Part shown: one piece after another, positions 10,216 to 19,032 of the stretch
How positions within the stretch are numbered: the stretch's first letter is position 1
How the letters are laid out: every line of letters starts with the position of its first letter
NCBI RefSeq assembly: GCF_012927265.1
Contig: NZ_JABBGF010000001.1
Span: 1,052,502-1,116,501 of the forward strand
Reading direction: 5' to 3'
DNA length: 64,000 nt
DNA from: Chryseobacterium cheonjiense
GTDB lineage: Bacteria; Bacteroidota; Bacteroidia; Flavobacteriales; Weeksellaceae
Translations under genes and position numbers: made by a program
The notes under the pieces: generated by a model
Told to the model about the DNA's origin: nothing
The model's input: the letters and a program-made list of their open reading frames with translations, nothing else
The model's database searches: none

Positions 10216-11293
10216 ATAATGGTATTTTTGCAATAAAATCTTTATCTGTTTTTAATATCAAGGGTTTCCTGTCCCCCATGAATTCAAACCTGCTTATGAT
10301 GTTTTTAATTCCAATTCCGGAAGAATTGTTATTATTAAGTAAAGGTACCAAAGAATTGTGCACAACAAGGTAGCGGTCTTGGGTAGTATAAATTTTTATA
10401 ACAAGAGGGTTTGTTTTTGAAGTCTGATTATGTTTCAGTGCATTTTCAACCAGAAACTGGAGGGTTAACGGCGGTATGAGCATATTCCGGAAAGATCGAT
10501 CAATAGCAATATCGAAACGTACGCCTTCCCCGATTCTCTTTGTGATCAAATAAATGTAAGCATCCAAAAATTTAAGTTCTTCATCCAATGTTATATTATC
10601 TTTTTTTGAATTCACTAATAAATAACGGTACACTTTAGCAAAGCTTTCAGAATATTCGTATCCTAATTGCTGATCTTCCAATATTAATTCTGAAAGAACA
10701 CTCAGATTATTAAAGATAAAATGCGGGTCGATCTGCAGTTTCAAAGCTTGCAGTTCTGCGGCCATCGCTATTCTTTTATGCTCAGAGGCTTTTAATTTGT
10801 GTTGAGCTGCCTCAATAGCTGTCTTTTTCCAACTTTCCAACAAGTAACTACCTGTATTAATAGCACTTATCAGCAAAGAAACCATTATATTAACGGCAAT
10901 CCACTGAGCCAAGAAAGTGTATTCCTGTATAACCGTATACTTAATGTCAGTAGGACCATAGACATAAAAAATAGAATAAAAGAATAAGACAATAATAATA
11001 CTTCCTATAATCTGTAAAAGAGCCTGCGTTAGAAGCTTTTTTATATTGCGGACATCCCATGAAAGTTTTTTTTGTAAGAAATTATCTATCAGCATACTCA
11101 GTTCCGAGATTACGATTGAAATCACTAAAACCCACAGGAAATCTTCTATAATCACGGACCATGGCTTGTCAATATATTCCTTGTATGCAAAAGGATCAAT
11201 TAAGTACGTTAAAAGATAGAAAAGCATAAAAGCAATAAGCCATACTGCCATTCGTCTTTTCATTTTATTAAAGAATCCTGTGTTCTTTATCAT
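10205..11293 (-). CDS. LytS-like sensor histidine kinase (His_kinase family)
   Basis: Membrane sensor of about 362 aa. Four hydrophobic segments fill roughly residues 12-155 (MAVWLIAFMLFYLLTYLI; VLVISIVISELSML; LLQIIGSIIIVLFFYSIF; WIAVNIMVSLLISAI). A linker coiled coil follows, then the His_kinase box LKLQIDPHFIFNNLSVL with the phospho-acceptor His near residue 192, and the ATPase part (PPLTLQFLVENALKH; SGIGIKNIISRFEFM). No extracellular sensor domain is evident, as in many Bacteroidota LytS-like kinases. It is co-transcribed with the regulator; the genes overlap. Confidence 0.92.
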   Translation of the reverse strand: MIKNTGFFNKMKRRMAVWLIAFMLFYLLTYLIDPFAYKEYIDKPWSVIIEDFLWVLVISIVISELSMLIDNFLQKKLSWDVRNIKKLLTQALLQIIGSIIIVLFFYSIFYVYGPTDIKYTVIQEYTFLAQWIAVNIMVSLLISAINTGSYLLESWKKTAIEAAQHKLKASEHKRIAMAAELQALKLQIDPHFIFNNLSVLSELILEDQQLGYEYSESFAKVYRYLLVNSKKDNITLDEELKFLDAYIYLITKRIGEGVRFDIAIDRSFRNMLIPPLTLQFLVENALKHNQTSKTNPLVIKIYTTQDRYLVVHNSLVPLLNNNNSSGIGIKNIISRFEFMGDRKPLILKTDKDFIAKIPLYEV

Positions 11294-11384
11294 TTTTATA
11301 AAATAGTTTTAATGTAAGCGGTAAAGGTACATATTGCAACTTCCTTTCATTGTTATTTTTAGGTCAGACGGTAAAAAATACTTC

Positions 11385-11412
11385 TGAAACGTAAATTTAA
11401 ATACTTAAAGCG
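11385..11412. promoter_or_regulatory. Putative LytTR-type operator upstream of the sensor/regulator operon
   Basis: TGAAACG at 11385-11391 followed 21 bases later by TAAAGCG (11406-11412). The intervening bases also resemble the block at 8400-8427 (both have GTAA...TTAA...ACTT). It lies about 90 bases upstream of the kinase start, which would fit autoregulation. Inference from sequence similarity only. Confidence 0.4.
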
Positions 11413-12674
11413 ATCATCCTACACTTCAAAGCCGAAAATTGACATTTCAGGGCCTTTATAATCATTGTCACCTAATTTTTTAGAAACAACTTCTTCTAAG
11501 ATAGTACATTTGCAATGTCTTTAAAATAGTATGTGAACAAATAGACGGATATGAGCTTTAGCATCTATTGCTGAAAGTCTTCTACTGTCGGCGGAGGGGG
11601 TTGAATCTTATAGACTGCATCAAAATTTATATAACAAAATTGCACAGCAATTGTTTTGTGTCTATGGATAAAAGCAAGAATTAATATCAATAAAAATCTA
11701 ATCTGTACAATTGCCCTTAGAGGGCGTTGTTATTCCAATTAATCTTGTTTATAGGATCGGAGTCTGCTCTGGTCCTTTTTGAGCGTTTAGTTTTGGGAAG
11801 TTTTTTTCTAATTTGATGTAAATGATTCTATTAAAAATTCTGATAAATATTATTTTGCAGATGTGAGCTTCCGATATTCCGAGGTGCTGAAATCAGGCAC
11901 TTAGAATTATGCGTTTTACTTGACATTATTCGGGTTGCCATTTAATTCGTGAAATTGTTGTTACATATATGAAGTTCACTTGTAACCATAATCAATTTGT
12001 CAATTTTTATTGTGCAATTATCTATGCTGATGAATGTATAAGTAAGTTTTATATTTTGATGATCTATCAAGACTAAGATTTTACTGAGCCTGTGTTACTG
12101 GCTCCACATTTCTTATGCGATCATAAGAATTGGATTGAATGACGTGACACTTCAATTGATGATTTTGCCGTCTGATCTTCTATTTTTGCTGTTTCACTAT
12201 ATTATCCGAATAATAAAGCCAATGGTTACGTATTTTTGAAATGCAGACGATAAATTCTTGTGTTGATCAGAAAACCGGACACTATTTGAAGCAGTTCATT
12301 CAGAGCGTCTTAGCAAGGTTAGTTTCTTCAGCCGAAAGGCAAAATTTTGTGTTTAATCTTGTGATTTAGGATTGGCGATAGTCAATCCTATTTTGTACGT
12401 GTAACAGCTGCCTTAATACTTACTGATGTACTGTCTACTTAGAATATAGTCAGAACCTATTCATCTCTAAAGCGAAGCTCTCCGGATTGTATAGACTGGC
12501 AGATGATGTATTCATTGCTGCTAACTGTTTAGTACCTCATTAACAATACAGGCCACAGATTATAATTTAATTGGCATTGTGGTCAGTATGAAAGATAAGA
12601 AACCGGTTATCAATACAAATGATTCATTATATACACACTTATAATATGGTGTTTTTGTCCTGATGTGACCGCAC
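11413..12674. other. Long non-coding stretch without a recognisable gene
   Basis: About 1.26 kb with stops in all frames and no convincing open frame. It holds a perfect 8-bp-arm hairpin TAGGATTG / CAATCCTA (12367-12390) followed by TTTTG, which could terminate plus-strand transcription. A short helical-looking run (LLLSAEGVESYRLHQNLYNKI, in the plus frame near 11580-11640) may be a gene remnant, but its family is not recognised. Confidence 0.5.
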
Positions 12675-13133
12675 CTATTTATTTAAATAATATACATTTT
12701 TATCTTCAATACCATCATTATTTTGATCATAGTCGTCATATAGTGATAGCACCAGTTCATCATTATTCAATCGTTCGACCTTGTAAATTTCCGTATGAGA
12801 GGAGTTTGATCTCTTAGCCGCTATCGTCTGTGCTGTCTGATCGTAGTTATAAATTCCGGCATCTTCATAATCAAACTGGCATTGATTATTTTGTTTAAGA
12901 AAATATCTGATCGCATATTTTCCGTCGCTCTTAAACTCGAAGGTTGTATTTGCATCACAACCGGTCAGCGTTTGGGAATATAAAACAGTAGTATTGTCGC
13001 TTCCTGATACAACTTCCGCCTTGGAAAATTTCCAATTTGCCACAATCGATGCTGCATTGTCTTCGTTGTCATTATCGGTTTTACATGAAAGTAATAACAG
13101 ACTCACAGCTCCTAATATATAAAGTTTTGTCAT
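12675..13133 (-). CDS. Lipocalin-like small lipoprotein
   Basis: 152 aa from ATG 13133 (an ATG four codons upstream is possible). Signal peptide with lipobox LLSC, an acidic Asp/Glu/Asn-rich spacer after the Cys (KTDNDNEDN, an outer-membrane surface-export type signal in flavobacteria), then a single beta-rich domain opening with VANWKFSKAEV, as in the lipocalin-like proteins common in Chryseobacterium. Its end (YDDYDQNNDGIEDKNVYYL) has a DxNxDG calcium-loop-like stretch. Function unknown; it is monocistronic. Confidence 0.75.
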   Translation of the reverse strand: MTKLYILGAVSLLLLSCKTDNDNEDNAASIVANWKFSKAEVVSGSDNTTVLYSQTLTGCDANTTFEFKSDGKYAIRYFLKQNNQCQFDYEDAGIYNYDQTAQTIAAKRSNSSHTEIYKVERLNNDELVLSLYDDYDQNNDGIEDKNVYYLNK

Positions 13134-13344
13134 CTTAAAATACATTGATTGATATGTTTAACATAACAAAGTAAATGCCAATCAATTTTGTAACCTTCGA
13201 CTATTTTTAACAGCGCCTAATGGTTATGCAAGGAATTTAAATTTTAGACTTATTCATTTTCCATTTCTATAAAAATAAAGGGAAACGTAGGCGGCAGTCA
13301 TGACGTTGTTGCCTCCTCAATAATGTTCAGAATTTGTAGAGGGT

Positions 13345-13656
13345 TTATACTAAAAAAATAATTCCAACTGATACAAAATATATGTACATTTCACCAGAGC
13401 CCTTGTTAGGTTGGACTTCACAGTTTACCATCTGTTTGTCATGATAAGGCTGTTTCTTTATTTTATCATCGTATGGGACTACTTCCGCACTGTGGTGGTG
13501 GCATTTCTGAGGTGTCGTCTGTTCTAAGGCGGTATTTGCATGTCCGCTTGTACAGCGCTGGATATTGCATGCCAAGCAATTACCGATTACCATGTTCAGC
13601 ATCTGTCCCGTATTATTAATATATCTGCTGGTGAGTGCTTCAAAAAGTTGTTTCAA
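13345..13656 (-). CDS. Hypothetical Cys/His-rich small protein with C-terminal membrane segment
   Basis: 103 aa, not recognised. Visible features: a Cys pair (CLACNIQRC, around residue 28), a His-rich stretch CHHHS (around residue 52) and a hydrophobic C-terminus (MYIYFVSVGIIFLV). The amino-acid make-up looks coding and no better frame exists on the other strand, but there is no homologue I can name. It may be a decayed end of a larger gene. Confidence 0.35.
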   Translation of the reverse strand: MKQLFEALTSRYINNTGQMLNMVIGNCLACNIQRCTSGHANTALEQTTPQKCHHHSAEVVPYDDKIKKQPYHDKQMVNCEVQPNKGSGEMYIYFVSVGIIFLV

Positions 13657-13703
13657 TTTAATGCCTTTAAAAGATTATACTCAGCATTTTAACGTCATCA
13701 TGC

Positions 13704-13727
13704 AAAAAATCCCGACTATTGCCGGGA
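13704..13727 (-). terminator. Terminator after the YwqK-like gene
   Basis: Short stem TCCCG (13710-13714) / CGGGA (13723-13727); on the minus strand a run of six T follows (13704-13709). Confidence 0.55.
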
Positions 13728-13761
13728 AGTATGGTTAAAATACAACTGCACTATACAGTCT

Positions 13762-14382
13762 TTAATTTTCAAAGGTAACTTTACCATTTTCATCATACTT
13801 TTTAACCTTAGAAGGTAAATTCATTTGGTTACCATTATAATTTGCTACTTGTTTAAGCTTTCCGTTCTCGTAATAGTCTTTCCATTCTCCTACTTTTGTT
13901 TCTTCATCTGATTGATATTGACCTTCAGATTCCAGGCTTCCGTTTTCATAATAACTTTTTGAACGGATTTCCTGCGAAGAAATATTTATAATTTTAGCCA
14001 ATTTTCCGCTTTCATAATACTCTTTCCATTCACCCACCGGCTCTCCATCTTTGTAAGTTCCTGCCTCTGCCAGGTTTCCGTTTTCATAATAATTTTTTGT
14101 CTCTCCGTTGATTTTTCCGCCTTTAAAAGTTACCGTAGATTGTATTTTTCCGTTTGTATAATAGGTTGTCCCGTCAATTATTTCGCCATTCTTGAAGTGG
14201 GACAAAGTTCTTAACATTCCGTTTTCATCATACTCTTTGGCTTCTCCGGTCTGTTTTCCGTCTTTATCTACATATCCGGATAACCTGAGTTTTCCGTTTT
14301 CGTAATATTCTTTATGTTCTTTATTTTGAGCGAAAGTATAAGTGCTGCTCATGAGCAATAAGCTAGTAATGATTGATTTCAT
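13762..14382 (-). CDS. YwqK/MORN-variant repeat protein, secreted
   Basis: 206 aa with a signal peptide (MKSIITSLLLMSSTYTFAQ), then seven or eight tandem repeats of the form YYENGKL...G.YKDGE..GEWKEYY. These are the MORN-like repeats of the family annotated as toxin-antitoxin system YwqK family antitoxin. Nothing in the context suggests a toxin-antitoxin role; in Bacteroidota such proteins are common cell-surface or periplasmic proteins of unknown function. Intact and probably monocistronic. Confidence 0.85.
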   Translation of the reverse strand: MKSIITSLLLMSSTYTFAQNKEHKEYYENGKLRLSGYVDKDGKQTGEAKEYDENGMLRTLSHFKNGEIIDGTTYYTNGKIQSTVTFKGGKINGETKNYYENGNLAEAGTYKDGEPVGEWKEYYESGKLAKIINISSQEIRSKSYYENGSLESEGQYQSDEETKVGEWKDYYENGKLKQVANYNGNQMNLPSKVKKYDENGKVTFEN

Positions 14383-14467
14383 AGTTCTTTCTGATTATTT
14401 TTCATCAAATATATTATTCTTTTATGACATACTAACACACATATTTAGCACGCTAGTTTAAACAGAA

Positions 14468-14498
14468 AGCCCCCAACACATTGAAAGCGTTGGGGGCT
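14468..14498 (-). terminator. Terminator of the DUF4402-like gene
   Basis: Strong stem AGCCCCCAAC (14468-14477) / GTTGGGGGCT (14489-14498), 22 bases downstream of the gene on the minus strand. A sister hairpin occurs at 15218 and a decayed one near 38820. Confidence 0.7.
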
Positions 14499-14520
14499 TA
14501 TATAAAATTCCCTTTTTTTA

Positions 14521-15066
14521 TTATAAAGCAGTCGCAGTATACGTTACGGTTTGTGTATACGTTCCCGCTGGTTTTCCTAAAATATCAGAAGAAGATGATT
14601 TTGCCGCTGGAATCGTGTAGTCCAGATTCAGTGTTAATGCACTTCCCAACGGTGCATTTGACACCAGATTTTGCTCAGCTACAGATAAAACAACAGTATT
14701 TTTTGTTCCGCCCATGGTTCCGGAAGCAGCAGCAGCTTTGATGGTCAGAACATTTACAGGGATTACGTTGGTTCCATTCATGAAATTCGCACCTCCTGCT
14801 TTTACTTTTACATTAAAATTCTTTGTTGAAGTCACTTTTAAAGAGTTGGCTTTAGTAACCGTCTGATCAGAGTTGTAATCTGCTGCAGTAGCATAGTTAA
14901 AGTCAACTGTATTGCCGATTGCCGTACTTCCCGCGTCGATAGAGATGACATCATTCAGGGTAATGTTTACGGTTGTTGTTGCCGTAGTATTCTGAGCCTG
15001 AACAGTGTTTGTTCCTGATACGAATGCTCCGATAGTTAATGCTGCGATAGCGATTTGCTTTTTCAT
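14521..15066 (-). CDS. Secreted beta-sandwich protein, DUF4402/pilin-like
   Basis: 181 aa with a signal peptide ending TVQAQ and a mature domain rich in Thr, Val, Ala and Asn: an N-terminal TTTVNITLNDVISID strand, a middle NVKVKAGGANF and a C-terminal GTYTQTVTYTATAL. This layout is that of the DUF4402 or spore-coat-U-like fold found in secreted pilin-like subunits. Location is periplasmic or surface; no catalytic residues are seen. Two TGTAGTGAAA boxes 22 bases apart lie upstream. Decayed pieces of paralogues lie at 15212-15280 (3' end) and 38816-38965 (promoter part). Confidence 0.65.
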   Translation of the reverse strand: MKKQIAIAALTIGAFVSGTNTVQAQNTTATTTVNITLNDVISIDAGSTAIGNTVDFNYATAADYNSDQTVTKANSLKVTSTKNFNVKVKAGGANFMNGTNVIPVNVLTIKAAAASGTMGGTKNTVVLSVAEQNLVSNAPLGSALTLNLDYTIPAAKSSSSDILGKPAGTYTQTVTYTATAL

Positions 15067-15149
15067 AAATGGTATTGTTTTATTTTTTATTCCTGTTTAA
15101 TTGTTCTCTGTTGAACATTACAAATGTGCATCAGCGAAAAAAGTTTCTC

Positions 15150-15181
15150 TGTAGTGAAACATGGAAGTTGATGTAGTGAAA
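15150..15181 (-). promoter_or_regulatory. Twin TGTAGTGAAA boxes, 22-bp period
   Basis: TGTAGTGAAA at 15150-15159 and 15172-15181, both about 85-115 bases upstream of the DUF4402-like start. The same pair, with the same 22-base period, survives in the diverged copy at 38868-38899, where the rest has drifted more. This suggests the boxes are a functional activator or repressor site. Confidence 0.5.
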
Positions 15182-15211
15182 TCGCCACACGTTTTTCGAT
15201 CACCCGTTTAT

Positions 15212-15280
15212 ACAGAAAGCCCACAACACTTCAAAGTGTTGAGGGCTCATAGAACTGCTTTTTTATTATAATCGGTCGCA
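15212..15280 (-). pseudogene. 3'-end remnant of a second DUF4402-like gene
   Basis: This block matches the end of the gene at 14521: the hairpin (AGCCCACAACACTT... / ...AGTGTTGAGGGCT), a spacer ending in TTTTTTATTATAA, and then TCGGTCGCA where the intact gene has GCAGTCGCA. Beyond it the similarity fades. It is best read as what is left of a tandem paralogue: terminator plus the last few codons. Confidence 0.5.
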
Positions 15281-15365
15281 AAGGTAAGGAACTAAAAAAT
15301 CAGAATAGATATTATTGAGGGCTCCTAAACAACCGATCACATTTGTAAGCCAGATATAGACTTCT

Positions 15366-16106
15366 TTATAGAATAGGGTTTACTGCAGCTAAAGCCTGAC
15401 GGGGATCGTCCAGAAACAACTGGTAAATTTTTTCAGTATCTCCCACATGAATTTCCAGTTCATTATTTTCAAAACTGTTGAGAAACCATGCTGCAACTTG
15501 TGCAGCGCTAATCTTGGGAGCATCCAGTCCTTTGGCCAATGGTGTTTCTGTTAATGGGGCATCAGGTCAAATACTTTGATTTCAGATCCTTTTCGCTCCA
15601 ATGCCAGACGTGAGGCAGTCGCAAATGAATGCAGGGCAGATTTAGTGGCGCTGTACGTTGGATAGGTAAGATTCGGAACAAACGCCAGCCCGGAGGTGGT
15701 AAATACAAATGCCGCATTTTCCTGATCAGCTAAAATAGGTTCCAGACCATGTGCCAATTGCACGTTGGCAAGATAGTTTGTTGCCATTTCTGAATGTGAA
15801 TACGCTGAATTATAAAGATCGCTAAACAAAGCATAATCATTGGCTATCCCCGCATTGAGGATGGCAATATTCAGATCGCTGTGCTCAATCTTTAATTTTT
15901 CTATAAAAGTTTTCAATGCCTGTTCATCAGCAAGATCAATTGTAATGGCGATTGCATTAACCAATTTTTCAGCCTCTGTGATCAGCCGGTCAGCCGTTCT
16001 GTCCGCCATGATGACGGTATTGTTTTTTTTACTGAACAATTTGGCAATCTCCAAACCGATACCACTTGCGGCTCCGGTTATCAAAATTTATTTCCGGTAA
16101 TTTCAT
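15366..16106 (-). pseudogene. Short-chain dehydrogenase/reductase (DltE-like), frameshifted three times
   Basis: An SDR oxidoreductase with the Rossmann motif TGAASGIG, NAG (LNAGI) and the active-site YSATK, open from 16084 to 15551. Both ends continue in other frames. The start MKLPG... (ATG 16106) reaches the TGxxxGIG motif only if one G (near 16092) and one A (near 16085) are added. The end PLTETPLAKGLDAPKI...NPIL (stop 15366) follows if one C is added in the CCCC run at about 15561. All three are one-base losses in homopolymers, so sequencing error is plausible and the gene may be intact in the organism. It sits with an SRPBCC gene and a divergent HxlR regulator. Confidence 0.8.
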
Positions 16107-16145
16107 AAGTATATATTATCGTTGTTTGACTGCTCAACGCGTACA

Positions 16146-16568
16146 TCAGGTTTGGTCCTCCAAACACTGACGAAGATTATGATCCAGAATCATATTCCAG
16201 CCAAGCTCAAATCGCTGATAGGCAAAATGTAGATCCTGAGGAAAGCTGCTCAGTCCGGTGTGAGTCAGCCTTAAGACTGTCATATTACCTTGGCCAAACA
16301 GTTCAAAAGTAACTTCCGAGTAGCCGGGATAGTCTTGATAGCCCCAGCTGTGTGCCATTAAGCGATCATTTTCTAACCGTGTTATCCTCCAATTTTTCTT
16401 ATAAGTCGAACCGTCATCCGCAAACCTGAAAGCATTACCGACTTTTAGATCGAAATGCTTAATCTGTGGAAAATACCATATCTTCATAAGTTCGGCATTG
16501 GTTAAAGTCTGCCACACCTGTATGACACAAGCATTGTAAACCAGTTCTATTTCAAAGCAATCATTCAT
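16146..16568 (-). CDS. SRPBCC/AHSA1-domain protein
   Basis: 140 aa covering one START-like ligand-binding fold of the AHSA1 type: VWQTLTNAELMKIWYFPQIKHFDLKVGNAFRF at the start, a middle LMAHSWGYQDYPG and a C-terminal GWNMILDHNLRQCL helix. Such proteins are often encoded next to ArsR or HxlR-like regulators; here an HxlR gene is divergent and an SDR gene lies downstream on the same strand (40 bases). The ligand is unknown. Confidence 0.8.
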   Translation of the reverse strand: MNDCFEIELVYNACVIQVWQTLTNAELMKIWYFPQIKHFDLKVGNAFRFADDGSTYKKNWRITRLENDRLMAHSWGYQDYPGYSEVTFELFGQGNMTVLRLTHTGLSSFPQDLHFAYQRFELGWNMILDHNLRQCLEDQT

Positions 16569-16697
16569 ATCACGAAGTTAGATAATTACGAAGACAATAG
16601 CCCTGATTATTGAATCGGATTGAGTATCTTTAAGGATACCAAATTTAATTTAACAGTGATTGTAATAAAAGCAAAGACGATCACAGTAATCAATAAA

Positions 16698-17058
16698 ATG
16701 GGTTATTATGAAGGATCGAGAAAAGCATTTGCTGCACAGAGATGTATAGGATGCAGTGGAACTAATTGGAGGCCGTTGGCGTGGCGCTATAATGGCGTCA
16801 TTATGCGGCAGCCCGAAGCGTTTTGTAGAATTAAAAAGCGACTTGCATCCTATTACCTCACGAGTACTGACAAAAGAGCTTCGATATTTAGAGCAAAACA
16901 AACTCATCATTGTTGAGTATGGAAACGGTGCAAAAAATGCTGTTTGCTATGCCCATTCCGAACATGGGAAGAGTTGCGCACCGGTCATCTTGCAGTTACG
17001 TGAGTGGGCTGTAAAGCACCGGAAGCTTATGCTTGAAACATTGAGGACGGAACATTAA
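16698..17058 (+). pseudogene. HxlR-family transcriptional regulator, one frameshift
   Basis: HxlR-type winged helix-turn-helix regulator. The N-terminal Cys segment (MGYYEGSRKAFAAQRCI, ATG 16698) and the helix-turn-helix part (AVELIGGRWRGAIMASLCGSPKRFVELK...) lie in different frames; removing one G from the GG at about 16750 gives RCIDAVELIGGRW, the normal HxlR layout. The rest (HPITSRVLTKELRYLEQNKLI, to 17058) is intact. It is divergent from the SRPBCC/SDR pair and probably controls it. The indel may be a read error. Confidence 0.75.
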
Positions 17059-17234
17059 AAAATAAGGTATCCTATATTTAATAGTGTTTTTCAGTTTTAT
17101 ATTGTTCGGTCAGTTTCAAGCTTGACGTCGGGCAGGGGGGAACCGGTTTTTTGCTCACTACCGCATATGGTGAGGATGTTGAGAATTATGAAGTTGACTG
17201 GCAGGGAAGGCCGTAAAAGAAATATTTTGATCAC

Positions 17235-17825
17235 TTACAGCCGCCACAAACTCCATTCTGATTGTATGGCCTGCGGCTTGATTTGTTTCAGCCTGTTGTA
17301 GAAATTCAAAAAGTTTTTATTCCAGATGGAAAAGTTATGCGTAAACCGGTATTCTATAATTTCTGAGCCTATAGCTATTTTAACCTGCCAGATGCGGCTG
17401 TTATTGATTTGAATACTGGTCCTGCTAAGTTCGGTGATATCAACGAGCGGATACCTTAAAACAGTGCCTGGCTTGTCAACAGCATAAAAAAAGCGCTCAT
17501 CATAATATAAATCCTGATTATTAACCAATCGTTTTTCCAGGCCTAATAAAAAAGGTCTTTGTGAAATTTTATACAAGGTAGGAGTTTCAAAAAAGTTGCC
17601 GCTAACATCTATTCGGTATTGTGCAAGAAGATGTCCATTATCCGTACTTATATTTTGTTTTGCAAGTTTAAGATGTTGAAGGACGGTTAATAGGATAAGA
17701 ACGGCGTATATCGAATTGAGAACTACTAAAATAGTTACAAATGATTGATGCTGAGATAAGGTAAGGGTGATGACCACTGTTAATACAGCATAGATTAGCG
17801 TCGGGATGAGAATTCGTTTGATCAT
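17235..17825 (-). CDS. Membrane protein with two helices and a PH-like domain (A)
   Basis: 196 aa, not recognised as a named family. Two N-terminal transmembrane helices (IPTLIYAVLTVVITLTL; FVTILVVLNSIYAVLILLTVL) are followed by a beta-rich cytosolic part (DLYYDERFFYAVDKPGTVLRYPLVDITELSRTS) ending in a helix (FSIWNKNFLNFYNRLKQI). This resembles bacterial PH-like domain proteins. The next gene upstream (17895-18482) has the same design, so the two look like an ancient tandem duplication. Confidence 0.6.
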   Translation of the reverse strand: MIKRILIPTLIYAVLTVVITLTLSQHQSFVTILVVLNSIYAVLILLTVLQHLKLAKQNISTDNGHLLAQYRIDVSGNFFETPTLYKISQRPFLLGLEKRLVNNQDLYYDERFFYAVDKPGTVLRYPLVDITELSRTSIQINNSRIWQVKIAIGSEIIEYRFTHNFSIWNKNFLNFYNRLKQIKPQAIQSEWSLWRL

Positions 17826-17894
17826 ATAATTATTTTAGCGGTAATACAAATTGATATAGAGACAATAATCAAAAACTTTTCAACACGGTTTGTT

Positions 17895-18482
17895 TTAGTG
17901 CATATTGCCTTTTATGATAATATCGGGATTATATTCAACTGCTTTTTCAATAAGATGTCTTTTCTGAGCTGAGTTGTTGTCTACTGCAAAGAAGAAGGTG
18001 CCCCCATTTACTTTATGGAATATCACCAGCCTGTTTTGTTTTCCCCGTGTAAAGATGTTGGTTTTAATCGTAATTTCTTTCAGTTCTGTAAAGTGAAATT
18101 CAGGTTGTCGTAACCACTTAAAAACCCGAATTTTACCTGAATAAATAATAAAAGAGGGAAGATACCTTTCTGGCCAGGAACGCGACTCGCTTATTTGTTT
18201 CAAAGTTTCCAGATCATTAGCATTCATAACAGCCAGGACCTCTCCATAACTTCTGAAGAAAGAGATACTCAGGATAAAGGTAGTAAGAAGGATGATAAAC
18301 TGGATGACGAACAGGGGCACAACATAACCATAGCTCGGCAGCTGGAGTTGCTTGCCGAAAAAGGTGTAAACGATTATAAACGATGCGATAAGAACAATAA
18401 ATATTCCAAGTATAATACCGGTTATTATTTTGTTACTATTAATCTTTGTTAGAAACTTCGCACGATATTCGTTATTATCCAT
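17895..18482 (-). CDS. Membrane protein with two helices and a PH-like domain (B)
   Basis: 195 aa. Two transmembrane helices (IITGIILGIFIVLIASFIIV; VVPLFVIQFIILLTTFIL) precede a PH-like segment (YLPSFIIYSGKIRVFKWLRQ; FHFTELKEITIKTN; NRLVIFHKVNGGTFFF) and a C-terminal helix (SAQKRHLIEKAVEYNPD). It shares design with the downstream gene 70 bases away and is probably co-transcribed with it. Function unknown. Confidence 0.6.
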   Translation of the reverse strand: MDNNEYRAKFLTKINSNKIITGIILGIFIVLIASFIIVYTFFGKQLQLPSYGYVVPLFVIQFIILLTTFILSISFFRSYGEVLAVMNANDLETLKQISESRSWPERYLPSFIIYSGKIRVFKWLRQPEFHFTELKEITIKTNIFTRGKQNRLVIFHKVNGGTFFFAVDNNSAQKRHLIEKAVEYNPDIIIKGNMH

Positions 18483-18755
18483 TGGCTTGAAATTTTGAAC
18501 TCATGAATGAATGCCTGCAATATAAAAGCCAAAACCAGTGCGGATATAATCAACCTTAAAAGGAAACTGATCTGAAACACATCTCTGTACATGAGGTATC
18601 AGAAATGATATACCATTATTAGACTGCAATGCCGACCTTATTGCCAGCCTTTGACAAGTACAGTAAATTAGAACTTAAAAATTATTTACACACAGAAAAT
18701 ATATAAAGAAGCAGCATTATGTATAAGCTTTGGCAACTGCAGGCGGGAATTCGAA

Positions 18756-18998
18756 TCAGGAGAAACCGGTAACGCTATTTTTTCTTACCTTTTTCAAACC
18801 AGAGGTACAGGCTTCATCTGATTTGATCACGGTGATTTCATAGGCAGATATAAATTTTTTCACTATAATTTCAACTACGTGAATGATTTCCTTGCTGTTG
18901 GTCAGGCCCGTATACTGATACAGACCTTTCGGCAGATAATAGTCAATTTTCGTTGTTGCATCCAGAACTTTTGTATATTTAAAACAATTATTTTGCAA
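18756..18998 (-). CDS. Doubtful small hypothetical protein
   Basis: 80 aa, not recognised. The composition is protein-like (LPKGLYQYTGLTNSKEI; IIVKKFISAYEITVIKSDE), but the start region overlaps a plausible plus-strand promoter for the S41 protease (18953-18981), and no regulatory signal for the minus strand is visible. It may be a real short gene, a remnant or chance. Confidence 0.25.
   Translation of the reverse strand: MQNNCFKYTKVLDATTKIDYYLPKGLYQYTGLTNSKEIIHVVEIIVKKFISAYEITVIKSDEACTSGLKKVRKNSVTGFS
18953..18981 (+). promoter_or_regulatory. Putative promoter of the S41 protease gene
   Basis: TTG at 18953-18955 and TATATTTA at 18974-18981 fit the Bacteroidota pattern TTG-N(17-23)-TAnnTTTG, 51 bases before the ATG at 19033. 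The 20-mer GAACTTTTGTATATTTAAAA here recurs exactly before the gluconokinase gene (61521-61540). Confidence 0.5.
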
Positions 18999-19032
18999 AA
19001 CAATATTTAATTATACCTTCATTCAGTTACCT

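Noticed and set aside
11413..12674. Possible small RNA or gene in the 1.3-kb gap
   Set aside because: Only one hairpin and a short helical-looking frame were found; not enough to call a gene.
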